The position numbers and the translations under genes are program-made. The notes under the pieces are model-generated. The model searched no databases and was not told the DNA's origin. It saw only the letters and a program-made list of their open reading frames with translations. DNA of 64,000 nt from Diphasiastrum complanatum. Lineage: Eukaryota > Streptophyta > Lycopodiopsida > Lycopodiales > Lycopodiaceae. Within the stretch, counting starts at the first letter, position 1, and every line of letters begins with the position of its first letter. The stretch spans positions 32,827,645-32,891,644 of the forward strand of contig CM055100.1 of NCBI GenBank assembly GCA_029204225.1, read 5' to 3'. Below, one piece after another: positions 1-13,882 of the stretch.

Positions 1-3000
1 CATCTGAATGATAAGGTATACAAATGGGATAATCCGAGAAACAAAATTAGTAGTACTCTAGATGAGAGTCTTACAGTCCGAAAGGATACTCATAGCTCAC
101 AATCAAAAGCTATTAGCAATTTCCAGATTGTCAGATCATCCTCATAGAATAACCCACTTCCTATGCTCTGATTAACCAAGAAACAAAAGCAGATCCGACA
201 AAAATGAGACAACCGATTGTTCCTCTTAATGAGCAACAAACAATGGCCTTATCCATGTCGCTTCTTGTTCAAGGCCACTCCTCAGTATGCATTATTGAGA
301 AAATGTCGAAGGATCGAGGTCATCTGTAGAAATACACGTATTGTCGAAATAGTTATTGACCAAGATTTGAATCGACCAAAAATCAATAGATCATCAAGGG
401 TCCAAACTCAACGGCAACATGATGCGTACCTACAAAAAAAAAAAAAACTCTACAAAATGTGAATTTTGCTACTAGGAAAATGTGACTAGGCCCTAAATAG
501 GTGCCAATTTGCAACTTTACAAAGATGCATGAAAGGAAAAATGAAAGAAAGAAAGAAAAGTCTCTTCTTTTTTTGGAAGATCTAGGAACATTAAAAGGGG
601 GGTCGACAAAAGTCCTCTAAGAATGGGTGTATCTACAGTTTTTACAACAAAATGAGGGACATTGCATCTAATTTTAAAAGATGATCTAAAAAAAATTGAT
701 TTGATAGTAAGCTATAATTCATTCGTTTCTAGCCTTGGAAGAGTGATTAATGCTAAATTATATGTTGTTGATGAAGTTATAGGTCTGTCTTTGAATCTAG
801 AAATATTATACGCTATTCAATGATTTGATAGATGTATCAAGTACATTTTTTTTGCATGCAAGAGCCATTTCAAAGATGCAAACATGTATATCAAGTTGTT
901 GCCATGCCTAACAAAAAAAAATTACTGCTTGGATAAATGACAAGGATGATTATGATTCTCTATAGTGTCATAAGCCTACAGTATGGTCCAATGAGACTTG
1001 AAGCTAAAGATATCATGTAAGTATGTGTCAAGTTTATAATATTAACCTATGACAACAAAGTTACTTGGATATTTCCAACATTTTGAGATCATAAAAAAGG
1101 TACAAACTAGCTTATTGAACTACAACCACTAACATTGCCAAGTAACGTGAGGTTTAGTTTAGTTTATCAAAGTCATGTGAGAGTATTTATGAAATGAAAG
1201 TGACCATTGTTTGTAGAAGAAATGGCTGATGGGGGATTTTATGTGCCACCACCCCATGGAGAATTAGTATTATTAGAATGATGATGTGACTATAATATTA
1301 GCTATTCATACAACGACTACTTCCTACAAAATAATTGAGTAGAGATTCTAATGAATGTTAAACAAGACTTAAACTATCAATCTTCCCTTATGTGTTCATG
1401 TGTTGGTTTCAAAATCTACAAGCATCTATACTAGCCATTTGAGTAAATCTTCTTCACAATCTATGATCTTTCAGTGAATTAGACATGTATTGTTCCTTTC
1501 CAACATGTTGTTAGCTTTTGTATTCTAGAAAGGTTGAATGAAACATTATGGTAGCCAAAATAACAACGTTTGCAGTATTTTATATTCCTAGAACACAAGA
1601 ACTATGTCCTACAATGTTCTCCATATTAAAGTTGATGATAGTTATGTTTATAATTAGTTTAAGCGACAACACATAAATAAAAAGCAATAGCTTACCTATA
1701 TCGTTGTTTATTGTAATTTCTTTTTGGTACTCCAACTTCTAAGGTCCTTTGATATCTCTCGCATGGAATAATATCGCTCCTTAAAAAATGTAGTTTTTTC
1801 TTGCTCTCAAGTGCTTTGTGCAAATTATGTTCCTAGGCATTGTACTTTTTCATATTCTTTCAATAAAGCATAAACAATGAACTCTTGCATGAAATCTACA
1901 AATGTTGCACTACCTATTAATGTGAACTTTTTATTCTAATAAGCAAAGACTTGGTGGAATAAAATTCCTTTCATGGCTGTATGCGATAGGAAATAATCAC
2001 TTATGGCTATTGCCATTTTTTTTTTATCAATACAAATGATATGATATTTTATCAAGATCATTATGAAAGTTATTGACATGCTTTAGTGCTCACTTTTAAA
2101 ATTTGTTATATGTGTTATTAATTAAATGCTCTAGTTTTACTAGATCATCATGTGTCTCATTTTCACTTAAAACATGGCAATGTGTTGGGTCCTTAATTTG
2201 CATTGCTTTTTAGATTTATATCAAATATATTTTCTTGGCCAAAAATCCCCAAAAGTGGTCAAATTTTCTAGATGAACTCATGATTTTCATGACTAATGAA
2301 TTTGTGGTTAAATGCATTTCCCACACCATTCATAAATCATCAAATATCAACTAGATCATAAGTTGTAGTTATTATGTTACATCATGATTAAGCCCATATG
2401 TAGTTATTGAGAATTATCAAACAACATCTGACACTTTTTTGGAGGAATCATTATCAAGAGCATGTGTTGAAGTTAGTAAATGATATTCCACTATTCCAAA
2501 TACCACAAAAAATGTGATATGGACATAATACCATATATGATATTAATGTTCTTCCTAAGTAGTGAGGCATGATGTAACTCTTTGATAAAAAAAAACTATA
2601 GCTTTATAATGTTACATAAAGACCAAACCATCAGTAATTTTGACTTTGAAAGTACATTCTAAATTATTTGGACACAAAATGATGTTTATAATCATGACAA
2701 GGGCAAACCTTTGTAAAAAAACATAGTTTTAGTAAGTTTTGTCTTATGTCAAGACTTTTGAAGTTTAGAAATGTTATGTTACTATATGAAGCTATGTTTT
2801 TCCTCTAAAGTAACAATTAGCAAGAACAAATGCTAGTTAAAAGCACTACATATATTTTCTTTTATGTCATATTATTTAGCCTTTAATGTGAAATTTATTG
2901 TGTCTTGTAAGTGCTCTAAAGATTTTAGAATACCTAAGTTAGAGCCTATATTTGGGAAGAATATACTTTTGACAATAACTACAACTAGATAATCATGACA

Positions 3001-4569
3001 AATTTTGTTGCCAATTTGAATAATTAAATAACAATATTTTTGAATAATCGAAATTTCATGTTTCGCCTATTTATGACACTCAAGTCATGTCAATTCCCAT
3101 TTCTAAGTCATAAAGAACATTTATTAATAACAGCAAGGAGCTTTTTCTTTCTAAGCACGTGATGAATATTAACAAAAGAAAATGATTGATTTGTTTCGCT
3201 CTAGGTAATAACAAAAATAATTCACAATTTTGTCAAAAGTTATATCATTGCATGTTTTGAATGCATCATACTCAATGTGTGCAAAATAGCTTAACTTAGT
3301 TGTGACTAAATCTATTCTATATACTTGAACATAAGCCATGATTGAAAAGAAAATTTAATGTTTGCAACAAACAATTGTCAACTATTCTATTCACCAAATT
3401 ACATTTATTACAAGGAGGAAAAACTGTAATTCTCATCTAAATATACATTTATCAAGAGGTCCTCGCTTATTGTCTTGAAATACAATACCTAGATATAATG
3501 CACAAGTTTCAAAATTTACTTGCATGAAAATTAGTTTTAAAGCTATAGAGCTTCCTTCTATTTATCTTGTTGAGCATAGCAACTTTTGCTATGGTCTCTT
3601 TTAAGGTTTTTTTTGGCATTGCCTTGCAAAAGGCAATACTATGTTCAAGTTGGTCATTGGACTTTTTGCAAAACTCAACACTAAATCTAATGTCTTAAAA
3701 TATAAAGGTATGTGCACTCAAAGAGTTTTTCCACATCGCTCATGAACTTATTGCAAGAACTAGGTCTTTTAGATGCACCTATATATGCAAGTCATAAATA
3801 CCAAAACATGCATGTCCCTCTCTTTTTCTTGCATGCATGATCATGCATTACATGCATCTTCATATGCAAGTCATAAATTTAGCAAAAAAATCATTTCCCT
3901 TTCTTTTTCTTGTGTGCATCTCGAGGCTCTCAACCTGCATGATGTACCAACATCATCCCCAACAATAATAATCAGATAAAAATCATATACATGCATTCAA
4001 CAAATTATTTCAGAAATGTTTCTCGACTTTTGTGAAAAATACAGATCCAAAACACATTTAATGGATCAACAAGTACTTGACCAAATCTAGATTTAGCTAC
4101 AAGATAGAAATCATCAAATTTAGCATGCTAGAATTGCATAAATCAAGCATAAAAGTACATTCAGGTACTATCCATGTTCGTACAACAACAGTAGCCTACT
4201 ATCCTTCACATGTGAAAGCAAGATCAATCACAAAATTGACATTCTACACACTAGAAATCAAGACACATGAGATGGACATAGAATCAAAAGAGATGAATTC
4301 TCCACATAAAAAGAGAATACAATGATATGCTCTCCATGCTGCTACTACTATTTATAGCTGCTAAAATTTCATTTGACCAGTTGCCCTAAACTTGTCCTAA
4401 ATGGTAACTTCTTGGTACTTCATTATAGAACCTAGAAATTCTAGTCTAGATGCTATGTATGAAATCTAACTAATTAGAATGGGTCCAGATCTAACCTCAT
4501 CCATTTATCTACATGCCAAAAATAGTACAACCACTATTTAGGCCTTTCTTGACAAATATGAACCTATTT
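1..4569. other. intergenic, nothing recognised
   Basis: AT-rich DNA with many short homopolymer runs. I see no open frame with a recognisable domain, no LTR ends and no tRNA-like fold. The open frames at 217-462, 3773-3979 and 4077-4325 read as low-complexity chance frames. It may be old, eroded repeat. Confidence 0.5.
3778..3925. repeat. imperfect tandem pair rich in TGCATG
   Basis: Two related stretches lie about 80 bp apart. Each begins with ATATGCAAGTCATAAAT and continues to a CTTTTTCTTG tract, at about 3780-3830 and 3862-3910. TGCATG/CATGCA hexamers cluster between them. They look like a diverged local duplication. No function can be inferred. Confidence 0.5.
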
Positions 4570-5651
4570 TCAAGTTAAAAAAATGAAGCCTTGGGGCTGC
4601 TCCATGAAGATGTCTTCTTCCAAATAACCATTTAAGAATGCATTGGAAACATCCATTTGACAGAGCATCCAACTAAATGAAGTAAGTGCAAGAAGTAACC
4701 TTATTGTGACCATCTTGGCCACGGGTGCAAAAGTTACTTCAAAATCTATGCCCTTTGCTTGAGCATATCCTTTGGCAACTAACCTTGAAGCTTGCCACAC
4801 TTGGATATGGTTTTGGGTTGTCCAAGCTCCTTTGTCACCATGGTCCCCATAGCTTTGAAGTTAAGATGGCCTAACCTTTTGTGCCACAATTCCACTTGAG
4901 TGAGCTTCTCCCTTGCCATATTCACACTTCCAACCATAACATTAGCATCCAACTTGAATAATCTTCCATGCTTAAGACCATTAGCAATACACTTATCATT
5001 TTTCAAGATGGAACATGCTCCATGCTTGAAGTGTACATCAATCCACTATCCATAAGTTTTTCAGCACTGAACAAGTTCTTTGTAATAGAAGGTGCATAAA
5101 GAACATTGTCTAGATCTACTTTCTTAGATGATACAAGGCATAATGGAATGGATCCAATTCCTACAATCTCACACTCTTTATCACTTGTTGTGAAGATAAA
5201 CCTTTTTAGAGTTATTGTAAGAAAGTAAAATAGAAAAGTAGTTCTTTTGGTGAGTCATGTGGAAGCTTGCCCCACTATCAATCCACCAAGTGTTTTGATT
5301 AGATGTTGGTGTTATGGATGTCATCAAGGATGAGTTGCATTCATCCTCCTCCTCAAGCACAAGGTTGCCATGGTTTTCCTTCTCTTGGGCATTCTTCTTC
5401 TTGTAACACTCGGCTACAAAGTGTCCTTTCTTACCACAAAAGAAACACTTGAGCTTCTTCTTGTCCTTCTTGCTCTTGCCTTTGGAGCTTGATTCTCCAT
5501 CCTTGCTCTCAACCTCCATGTCTTGGATATTCTTGGATGGAAACTTCTTCTTCTTGTCTTTAAAAGAAAAGTTTTCTATGCTAGGAAGTAGATCTTGAAT
5601 AGCAAACTTTTGAGCAAGATTAAAGTACTCATTTCCTAATTCGTGCTGCAT
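4570..5651 (-). pseudogene. Ty1/copia gag-pol fragment, integrase deleted
   Basis: Read on the minus strand, three broken pieces follow copia order. 5651-5181 holds a gag zinc knuckle of CX2CX4HX4C form (CFFCGKKGHFVAEC) followed by the protease motif WWIDSGASFHMT. 5006-4779 holds a GAG-pre-integrase piece ([11 protein letters not shown]). 4800-4570 holds the start of reverse transcriptase ([15 protein letters not shown], then [19 protein letters not shown]). The pre-integrase and RT pieces abut, so the whole integrase core has been lost, and frame changes separate the pieces. It lies head-to-head with the plus-strand copia fragment that begins at about 5652. It is a dead retrotransposon remnant. 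Confidence 0.88.
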
Positions 5652-8600
5652 TCAAGAAGAATCAAGTCAAAGGTGAGGATCAAGAAGGATCTTCAAGTCC
5701 AAGCTCGAGCAAGCCAAAGAAGGATAAGTCAAAGATCAAATGCTATTTTTGTGGCAAGATGGGGCACTATGCCTCAGAGTTCTTCAAGAAGAAGCAATCT
5801 CAAAGTCAAGCAAATCTAGGCCAAGAGGAAGAGGAGAGCTCTCATGAAGATTCACTCATGATGTCAAGTTTTTCATCTTCAAATATAAGAGGTGAAGACC
5901 CTTGGTGGATAGATAGTGGGGCTAGTTCCCACATGACAAGTGAGGGGGAGTGTTTCTCAAACTTATCTACCTATGATGGACCTATCAAATCAATTTTTAC
6001 AGCAAATGATTATCATTAGAGGAGTTCTAAATCCAAAAAAGACCCTTCGTAAATATTCTTTTTATGATTTTTCTCAAATTTTTCTTACACATGGACCAAT
6101 CAAAACACTCAAATTTGAAATCTATGTAACGTAACTTTTTGAGTCCACATTTTGATTCCATACTAAAAATGGCATAACGTTTTAGTGGTAAGTCCGAATT
6201 TAGCAAAGTTTAGTGCATTGAAAAGCGCTCAACAAGCGCTTTCCAATGATTTGTTTCATGACATACTTTTGAGCTACAATTAAAAAGTTATGTCAAGTCA
6301 AAAGTATTAGTGTTATATTATTTTAATAATAAAAAAAGCATCTTGCACGAATTCTTAAAGGGTCTTTTTGGAACTCAAAACTCCTCTAATGGCTTGTAAG
6401 GTAGAAGGCATAGGATCCAGACCTTTATGCTTGAGATCTTCAAGGATGATCATGATTGATGGAGTACTTTACATTCCTAGTATCACTAAGAACTTGCTTA
6501 GTGTAGGACAATTGCTTGACAATGGTTTGATTGTGGAGTTCACCACAAATGCATGTAACATCAAGAAGGATGGCAAGATCATTGCTAGAGGCATAAGATT
6601 TGGAAGGTTATTCAAATTAGATGCCTATGTGGATGCTAATATTGTGATGCTAGCCGAGGAGACCAAACTATCCAACCATAGTCTTTGGCACAAAAGACTT
6701 GGTCACATCGACTCAAAGTCCATGGAGGTCATGTGCAAGGAGGAGCTTGCCTTAGGACTTCCAAGATCCTTGGCAAAACAGGAGAAAGTATGTGAAGCAT
6801 GTGCTCTCTCAAAAGCAGATAAGAAGCCCTTCTCAGTTCAATCACAAAGACAACTCATCAACTTGAGTTGATCCACTCGAATGTACACTTTGCAAGTACA
6901 ATGTCCAATGGAGGTGCCACCATTTATGTTACATTCATAGATGATTACTCAAGGTTTTGTTGGGTGTTCTTACTTTCATCTAAAGCATAAGTATTTGAAA
7001 GCTTTCTTAAGTTCAAAGCATTTGTCGAGAAGCATCTTGATCACAAGATCAAAACTTTAAGAAGTGATAATGGTGGAGAATATATCTCCAATGCTTTTAA
7101 AGATTTTTGTGATCAAGAAGGGATTAAAAGGAATTATCTTGTCCCTACACCCCTCAAAAAAATGGGGTAATTGAGAGGAGGAATAGGACATTGTGTGAAT
7201 GTTCTAAAGCCTTAAGGATTGATGCATGTTTACCAAAAACTTTTTGGAGAGAAGCTCTCACTTGTGCTAACCATTTGATTGAAGACAAAACACCCTTTGA
7301 AGTCTTGTATGTGAGGAAGCCAAATCTCAAGGACTTAAAGGTGTTTGGATGCATTTGTTATTTGCATACACCTTTGGAGAAAAGGACCAAGGAAGATCCA
7401 TCATCAATCAAAGGTATTATGCTCAAGTATGGCAAAGCAAGCAAGGGATATAAGGTATACATTCCATCTTCTAACAAGTTTGTGGTTTCTAAAGATATCA
7501 TTTTTTATGAGGATAATATGCATAAACTTGTTGATGGCTCAATAAAATCACCTATCAAGAGGGAGGTGGCGAGGATCAAGATGTCTTAGATCTTGAGGAG
7601 GAGCTAGAGCCAAGTGAACCAATCACACCAAAAAGATCATCAAGGGTAAGAATGGAGCCATTGAGGCTCACATACCAAGACAAGGGGAAGCAAGCCGAGG
7701 GTGATCCATCTTCATCCTTTGCACTCATTTCAAGTTTTGAAGAACCTTCATGTGTAGAAGATGCATTGAGTTCAAAGGAATGGTTTCAAGGTATGATAGA
7801 TGAATATAATGTTTTGATGGAGAATGGCACATGGATCCTTGTTTTTCAAATCTCATAAGCAACCATTCAAGAGATCTTTGACAAGATCTAACTCTCCTCT
7901 TGACCTTATACACTCGGATGTGCATTCATTTTCACATGAATCTTATGGTGGAGCTCTTATGTATGTCACATTTATTGATGATAAATCAAGATACTCTTGG
8001 ATTTAAACCTTTGCTCATGTTGCAAAGCTTGCATTAGATTGATCATATGTCTTGCTACTTCTTTCAAATGGGAGCTCTTTCAACTTGATGTGACAAATGC
8101 TTTCTTGAATGTATTCTTGGAAGAGGAAATTTACATGTGCCAAACCGAGGGCTTCATCAAAGATGGAGAATAAGACAAAGTGTGCTTTTTGAAGAAGAGT
8201 CTTTACGGACTCAAGCAAGCACCTAGGGCATGGTACTCTAGGTTGCACTCTTTCCTTGTTTCCATTGGATTTGTAGTAAGTTCTTATGAACCATCATTTT
8301 ACTACAAATGTAATGATGGGAAGGTCATTATTTTGGTTTTATATGTTGACAAAATAATTCTCACAAGAAATGATCTTGATGGCATAAGAAATGTAAGAAT
8401 TTCCTTGTCTAGTGAGTTCAAGATGGTAGATCTAGGACTTCTAAAAGCTATACTTGGAAAGAAGTAATGATTTTACTTTCATATGTCAATCTAAGTATGC
8501 TAGATCCATCTTAGAAAAGTTTGGCATGAAAGACTGTAAAGGAGTTAAAACTCGCATGGAGCTAAGTGTGAAAGGTTCCAAGGAAAATGAGGACATCACT

Positions 8601-9285
8601 ACCTATAGAAAGCTTATTGGCTCTTTGATCTATTTGACCATCACTAGACCGAATCTTAGCTTTTGTGTAGGCAAATTGAGTCAATATATGTAGAGTCCAC
8701 TAATATGTCATTGAAAAAGTACCAAAAGAGTATTAAGATACATCTCGACTACAAGTAGCTTTGGCATTGTTTATCAAGGGACTAGTATTTGTTTGAGAGT
8801 ATACTCGGATTCATATTTTGCAAGTGACAAAGTGGATAGAAGATCCACAAGTGCCTTTGCTACATTCTTACGTGGAGGAGTTATATCTTGGCTTTCCAAA
8901 AAGCAAGATACTCTCTCTCTTTCATCAACTGAATCCAAGTACAAAGGAGATCCTATGGTTAAGAAGATTTTTGGAGGAACTTCATGTGATCAAGGCTGAA
9001 GACATTCCATGCATTTATGTGACAATCAAGCAGCACAACAATTTGCCAACAATCCAATCTTCCATGCTCAAACCAAGCACATCAAAATTTTATCATTTTG
9101 TGAGGGAGAAAGTACAAGCAAAGGAGATCAAGCTTATCCATGTTTCATCATCAGATTGTATTGTTGATATACTCACCAAGTCATTGCCAAAGGATTCATT
9201 TGTGAAGTTAAGATTAGCACTTGGAGTTGTAGATAGATGTATGCTAGATTTTGAAGAGTGTGAAAATAGTCAAAATCTTGCTTGA
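5652..9285 (+). pseudogene. Ty1/copia gag-pol remnant, rearranged
   Basis: The domains run in copia order. They are a gag zinc knuckle at about 5740-5785 (CYFCGKMGHYASEF, with the last Cys replaced by Phe), protease WWIDSGASSHMT at about 5903, a GAG-pre-integrase at 6400-6860 (LWHKRLGHIDSKSM), an integrase core at about 6870-7180 (FIDDYSRFCWV, RSDNGGEY), and an integrase tail at 7191-7589. RT follows (EPSCVEDALSSKEWF at about 7740; KKSLYGLKQAPRAWYSRL at 8190-8250), then RNase H (VYSDSYFASDKVDRRS at about 8797; HVSSSDCIVDILTKSLPKD at about 9140). It carries several stops and frameshifts, a MITE at 6019-6386, and a second integrase segment at 7850-8010 inside RT. I could not find flanking LTRs. 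Confidence 0.9.
6019..6386. mobile_element. MITE with about 33-bp terminal inverted repeats
   Basis: A 368-bp non-coding insertion interrupts the copia fragment between protease and GAG-pre-integrase. Its ends are imperfect inverted repeats: the left end reads GAGGAGTTCTAAATCC and the reverse complement of the right end reads GAGGAGTTTTGAGTTCC. Both continue into CAAAAAGACCCTT. TA dinucleotides flank it (6017-6018 and 6387-6388), as expected for a Tc1/mariner-type (Stowaway-like) target duplication. An internal hairpin AAAGCGCT-caaca-AGCGCTTT sits at about 6222-6242. It has no transposase, so it is non-autonomous. Confidence 0.8.
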
Positions 9286-10407
9286 TCTAGGCAAAATCCA
9301 TGTATAGATCATCATTGCACATGTGTGGAGCCTATTCCCATGTGTGAAATAAATGATCATGCCATTCTTGGGTAGCCACCTATATAGACCATATCAAGAT
9401 GGCGTGGTTAGGTGCTAGCTTTGAGATGCACTTGTTGGCTGATTCTGGCGAATCCCCAAGATACTTGGCCAGAAGCTACCCAAGAGCACCTCTCACCTTA
9501 GACCGAGGACCTCTCCAAGAAGACGAGATGAACGAAGACTAAGAGACGAGAAGTACTAGTTAAGAATGACAAGTAGAAACTATGTAAGCCTCATGGTGAA
9601 TCCCGAAAGATGGAATGACCATGTAGGAATTAGTATTTCTAGGCAAATGTAATAAATGCAAGTAGACCCCTCTTAGAAAAGTAGAGTGAGCTACCTTTTG
9701 ACGGTGACTTCTACTGGAGGAGATAATTTCACTTGTGATTTGTGTAATGTGGAAATGCGACTAGGATGCCATCTAAGGAGCTCATTTAAGAGGCTCCCCC
9801 TTTGTAGAAGGGAGCTTTTGTGTAATGTATCTACTCTGTGCTTTAATGAGAATAGCTTCCATAAGTTTGATGCATCCTTGAGCTCCTTAATCATTCTTGT
9901 TTCTTGAGTGATGCATTTATGATCTTTCCCTTCCATTCCCTTGTGTGTGGTTGTGGATTAAAGTAGCATGGATTAGATGTCATGTTTTCTTGTGGATTAG
10001 TGTAGAATCAGCATTGTGGTAATTCGTGTTGGTTGGGTTGTGGTGTAAATCTTGCAAATACTATGGCAGCCTCTTTTCTTGGATTTCTTAATAAATTGAT
10101 GCATTCAAAATAATAACACACTCTATCATATCTCATTATGATCATGGTGCTTGAGGTTTTAATAACACTCTTTTGTTGAATCAATCAAGAGCATGCTAAA
10201 GAGTTCTAAGTTTTCTTTGAGATTTATCCTATCATATACTTTCTAGGCTTCCTTATAAACCAAAGCTAATATACACAATCACTTGATCCATCATAATTAG
10301 GCATTTCAAGATGTGGTGCATGGCACAACACACTATACATGGACATTGATATCACAATATAAACAAGTGATGCATGGCCCTACAGTTGGTTATCATTAGG
10401 ATCAACC
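9286..10407. other. downstream of copia remnant, possible LTR debris
   Basis: After the copia stop codon the sequence becomes less AT-rich, with several short purine-rich runs (about 9470-9560). This would fit a 3' LTR or untranslated tail, but I found no matching second copy and no clear TG...CA ends. The open frames at 9686-9907 and 9691-9936 overlap on opposite strands and show no domain. Confidence 0.35.
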
Positions 10408-10690
10408 ATGATATTAGCAGCATTTAAAGGCATAGGAGGAGGAAATTCGAGACTTCATGTTTCCAAGGTAAGGAACAAATCCAAGCCTTTGAGACTCGCA
10501 TATGTTGAAATTGGAAGGCAAAATCAAGATGATAATCTCTCTCATGCACTCTTTACATCTTTTGATGAACCTTCTTGTGTACAAGAAGCAATAAAGTCTA
10601 AAGATTGACATGAAGAAATGATTTTGGAGTTCAATGCATTGCAATGCTTTGATGAATTTCAATCTTGATATATAAGGTAGATAAAATTTC
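10408..10690 (+). pseudogene. Ty1/copia RT N-terminal scrap
   Basis: The open frame holds the linker that precedes copia RT, with SFDEPSCVQEAIKSKD at about 10560-10606. A TGA falls where Trp is usual, and coding-like sequence continues (HEEMILEFNALQ). It closely resembles the EPSCVEDALSSKEW stretch in the larger copia remnant near 7740, so it is probably a related family. No further pol sequence follows. Confidence 0.7.
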
Positions 10691-13630
10691 TGAACCAATA
10701 ACCCAAAAAAGAACTCTTGGCTACTATCTCCTCTAAGTTGGTATCAAGAAAATTAGTGCCACCCTATAATAGCAAACCAAAACATTATTTCAAAGAACCT
10801 AGATGGTGTGGAAACTACATCCAAAAGGAACCATATTTTTCATGAGAATTATTTTATGGAATCATCCCAATTTCTCTTTGATAATGAAAGGATTTCCACC
10901 ATATGTTGCTAAGAGAAAATAAATTAGAAATAGTGTACATGATATAATGAGGACATTGATCCTCTTGAATACAAAACCACTTGTTAACTGTCTTGAGAAT
11001 AAAAAGCGAGGAAACACAACCAAATTAGATTTATGCTAGTTGATAAATACAAAAATGTTGCCTACTGGTATTAACAAGCCATCAATTTCAAGAGTCAAAC
11101 CTATGTCCAAACTTAAACATGAGCTGAAATTTAAAATGAGAGAAAAGACAAAAATGAAATCTTGTAAGAAACAAAGTAAGAAATTATCAAAAAAGTCTCG
11201 TGATGAGCCATGCCAATGACATGATTGACCATTTCAAGGATTATATTCAATCCAAATATGTTTCAGTAGTTGCGTATCATTACACTATATTGAGAGGAAA
11301 AAGGAAGGAAACTTCTCACAAAATGCAATGTTTTCAATTAGGAGTTTTCTTGAAGGAAGGTTGTCATGAGAGGCCATTTTTTTTTATTAGTTTTGAGTTT
11401 AGTATTTCAAATGCTATCATCTTTAACAATTGCTAAAATATCAAAAAAAATAAAAATGCAACTCTCATGGGATTAGTGTAAAGTAACTCAATTCTCATCA
11501 AATGATGTGCCCAAATTTTAAATTGAAGAACCTTGCTTCACGTGCTTAAATAAAAAAGGAAAGTGAACAATCATACTTGTAAGGTATATCCATAACACAT
11601 TCAATGATCAATTTTAGGATGAAACACCATGATGGACAATCAAACTCAACTTTACCTTTATTACATGTTATCATTATCTTGATGTGCTCACTATTCTAGC
11701 AACCTCCTTGTTCTATCATCCCCTTGTATACTTGAGGATGATGATGTACCATGTTGGCAAATAAATCCATGAGTGGCTATTTTAGGAAAGCTGAATATGA
11801 CTGTGACAACAACATTATTCTTTGATATGTGTAGTAGGAACTTGTGGACATTTTCCAATAGCACAGAACCTTTATGATTATAATCAAAGTGGAAGCATAA
11901 GATATGGCATTGATTTTTTGTAGCACATACATTGCAAAATGTTGAAATCATATTTAATATGAAGATCATCTTAGTTTAAACACAATTTTCTAAAGGGTCA
12001 CATATCATGAAATAAAAACGTGAAGGCAAATGCAAAAAGCTATGGTAAATCTACATTATAGTTTAAAGTTCATAGCAAGTTATATTGTTTGGCTTTACTC
12101 AAGAACTCCTCTAAAAGTTGATTTCTTTTGTGCCTCATTTGATAACCTAATTACATGCACCAATTGGCATGCATACCTTTTATGCTCAATGGCAAGTTGT
12201 CACCATTCTTGGAAGGAGAAAAGATTGAATTATTCTTGGCTATTGTTTGATGATTGCACTTCACGATGTGCCTTAATTTCTTTCCAAAATAAAAATTACA
12301 CCAACTAAAGAGTAAGATGTATTAATTTTGTACTAAAAACACTGAAGTCAAATTCATGTTGTCTCATAGGCTAGCTTAAGTGAGCACTCAACAATGCATT
12401 ACCTTTTGCTTATTTGTTCATTTAAAATAAAAACAATTCCATCTACAAGAGAGAATGTAAAGTTTTGTAACCAAGCATTATAGCATTTGTAACACCTATG
12501 CATAACAATATTGTGTGGCCTTGAGCTTCAAGGCAAGTATATGTGATACTCTAAATTGATGCAGCTTGGAAGTTCAATGAAATTCCCACCATATAAGAGT
12601 TAACTAAGTGTGTTATTGTGACAATGAAGTTATGTGCACACGAGATGCCTCAAAGTGTGCTTTTGTGAAATAGAGACTTAGGCTCGACTCATGGGATGCC
12701 TCAAAGTCGAACTAGCTATGTCTCGATGTGGTTGTACTTTAGGAGCCTTGTGCTCCATCAATTTTATTTATTTATTCGGGAGCCCGCATTGTACAATTTA
12801 CCTATGCACATTTATATGGTTCTTACGTAATATGTTGTGTGAATGTTGTGTTCACAACAATGGTAGTGCAATCAGTACCTATCATGATATTAAGATAAAG
12901 ATTGGTCATAGTACATAACTAAGATCAATAGATTTGTATCAAGTTTGTTATTAAAAGCAACCAAAAAAAAAACAAAATGGTTGCTATTTTTTTCAGATGA
13001 AAAGTGCATTAGTAGCAATGAAATTAATTTTCCATTAAAAAATTTCTTGATTCAAGATGCTAATGTAATGCTTTGCATATTGCTAAAAAAATAATATAGA
13101 GAGCATGTGTAGCAATCCAATAGTTTGCCATTTGTAGACTTGTAGTTGACACTCATTGACAATACTATTTTTCTTTTCTCATTTGGTCATAACAAATACT
13201 TCTGCATCTTCATCACACATTTAGCAAAAATAGTAGCATATACAATGTATTATAAAATACCATTACTGTATAGCATGATTGAGTACAAAACATCTTTACT
13301 ATCTGGACCTTGTTGTTGGAAGGTAACATTTATGACCTTCACGTAGCTCTATAGCTACTATTCATTATCATCTTGTATCATCTGAATAGCCTACATCCTA
13401 CGACCCTTAAGAAGATAGCTATTAGTTGTATTCTTACGTACAAGTAATGGAACTAGAACATCCTGAGCTACTAGAGCAATATGAAGAAGTAAATTTCCAC
13501 AAGCAAAAAAGGCGACACTGTGTTTTTACATGTGATTTGTGACAAGCGAAAAAGACGACACTACCCTACAAATGCCGAAGGTGCCCGTATAGAAAAGCGA
13601 AGGCACCCTGTCAATCAAATCTTAAGGCAT
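10691..13630. other. intergenic, nothing recognised
   Basis: AT-rich DNA. The frames at 11200-11436, 11691-11969, 12030-12308, 12691-12918 and 13146-13346 have no recognisable domain and no splice-supported neighbours. At 13500-13640 short GC-richer phrases repeat (AAGCGAAAAAGACGACACT and the similar AAGCAAAAAAGGCGACACT), which may be repeat debris next to the LTR relic. Confidence 0.45.
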
Positions 13631-13815
13631 TTGTTAGAGTGTCGCATTTTTCGCATCTTCACCAACGTTCATTTCAGCGAAGGCTGACGTCGCGGCCTTC
13701 TCACGCTTATTCCATGCAACTGTGCAAACAGATTTGACAACGACAGCAACCACCCACGATCTTCCATAGACAACACATCCACTTTGTACTTTCTTCATCT
13801 GCACACCTGTAAAAT

Positions 13816-13882
<67 letters not shown>

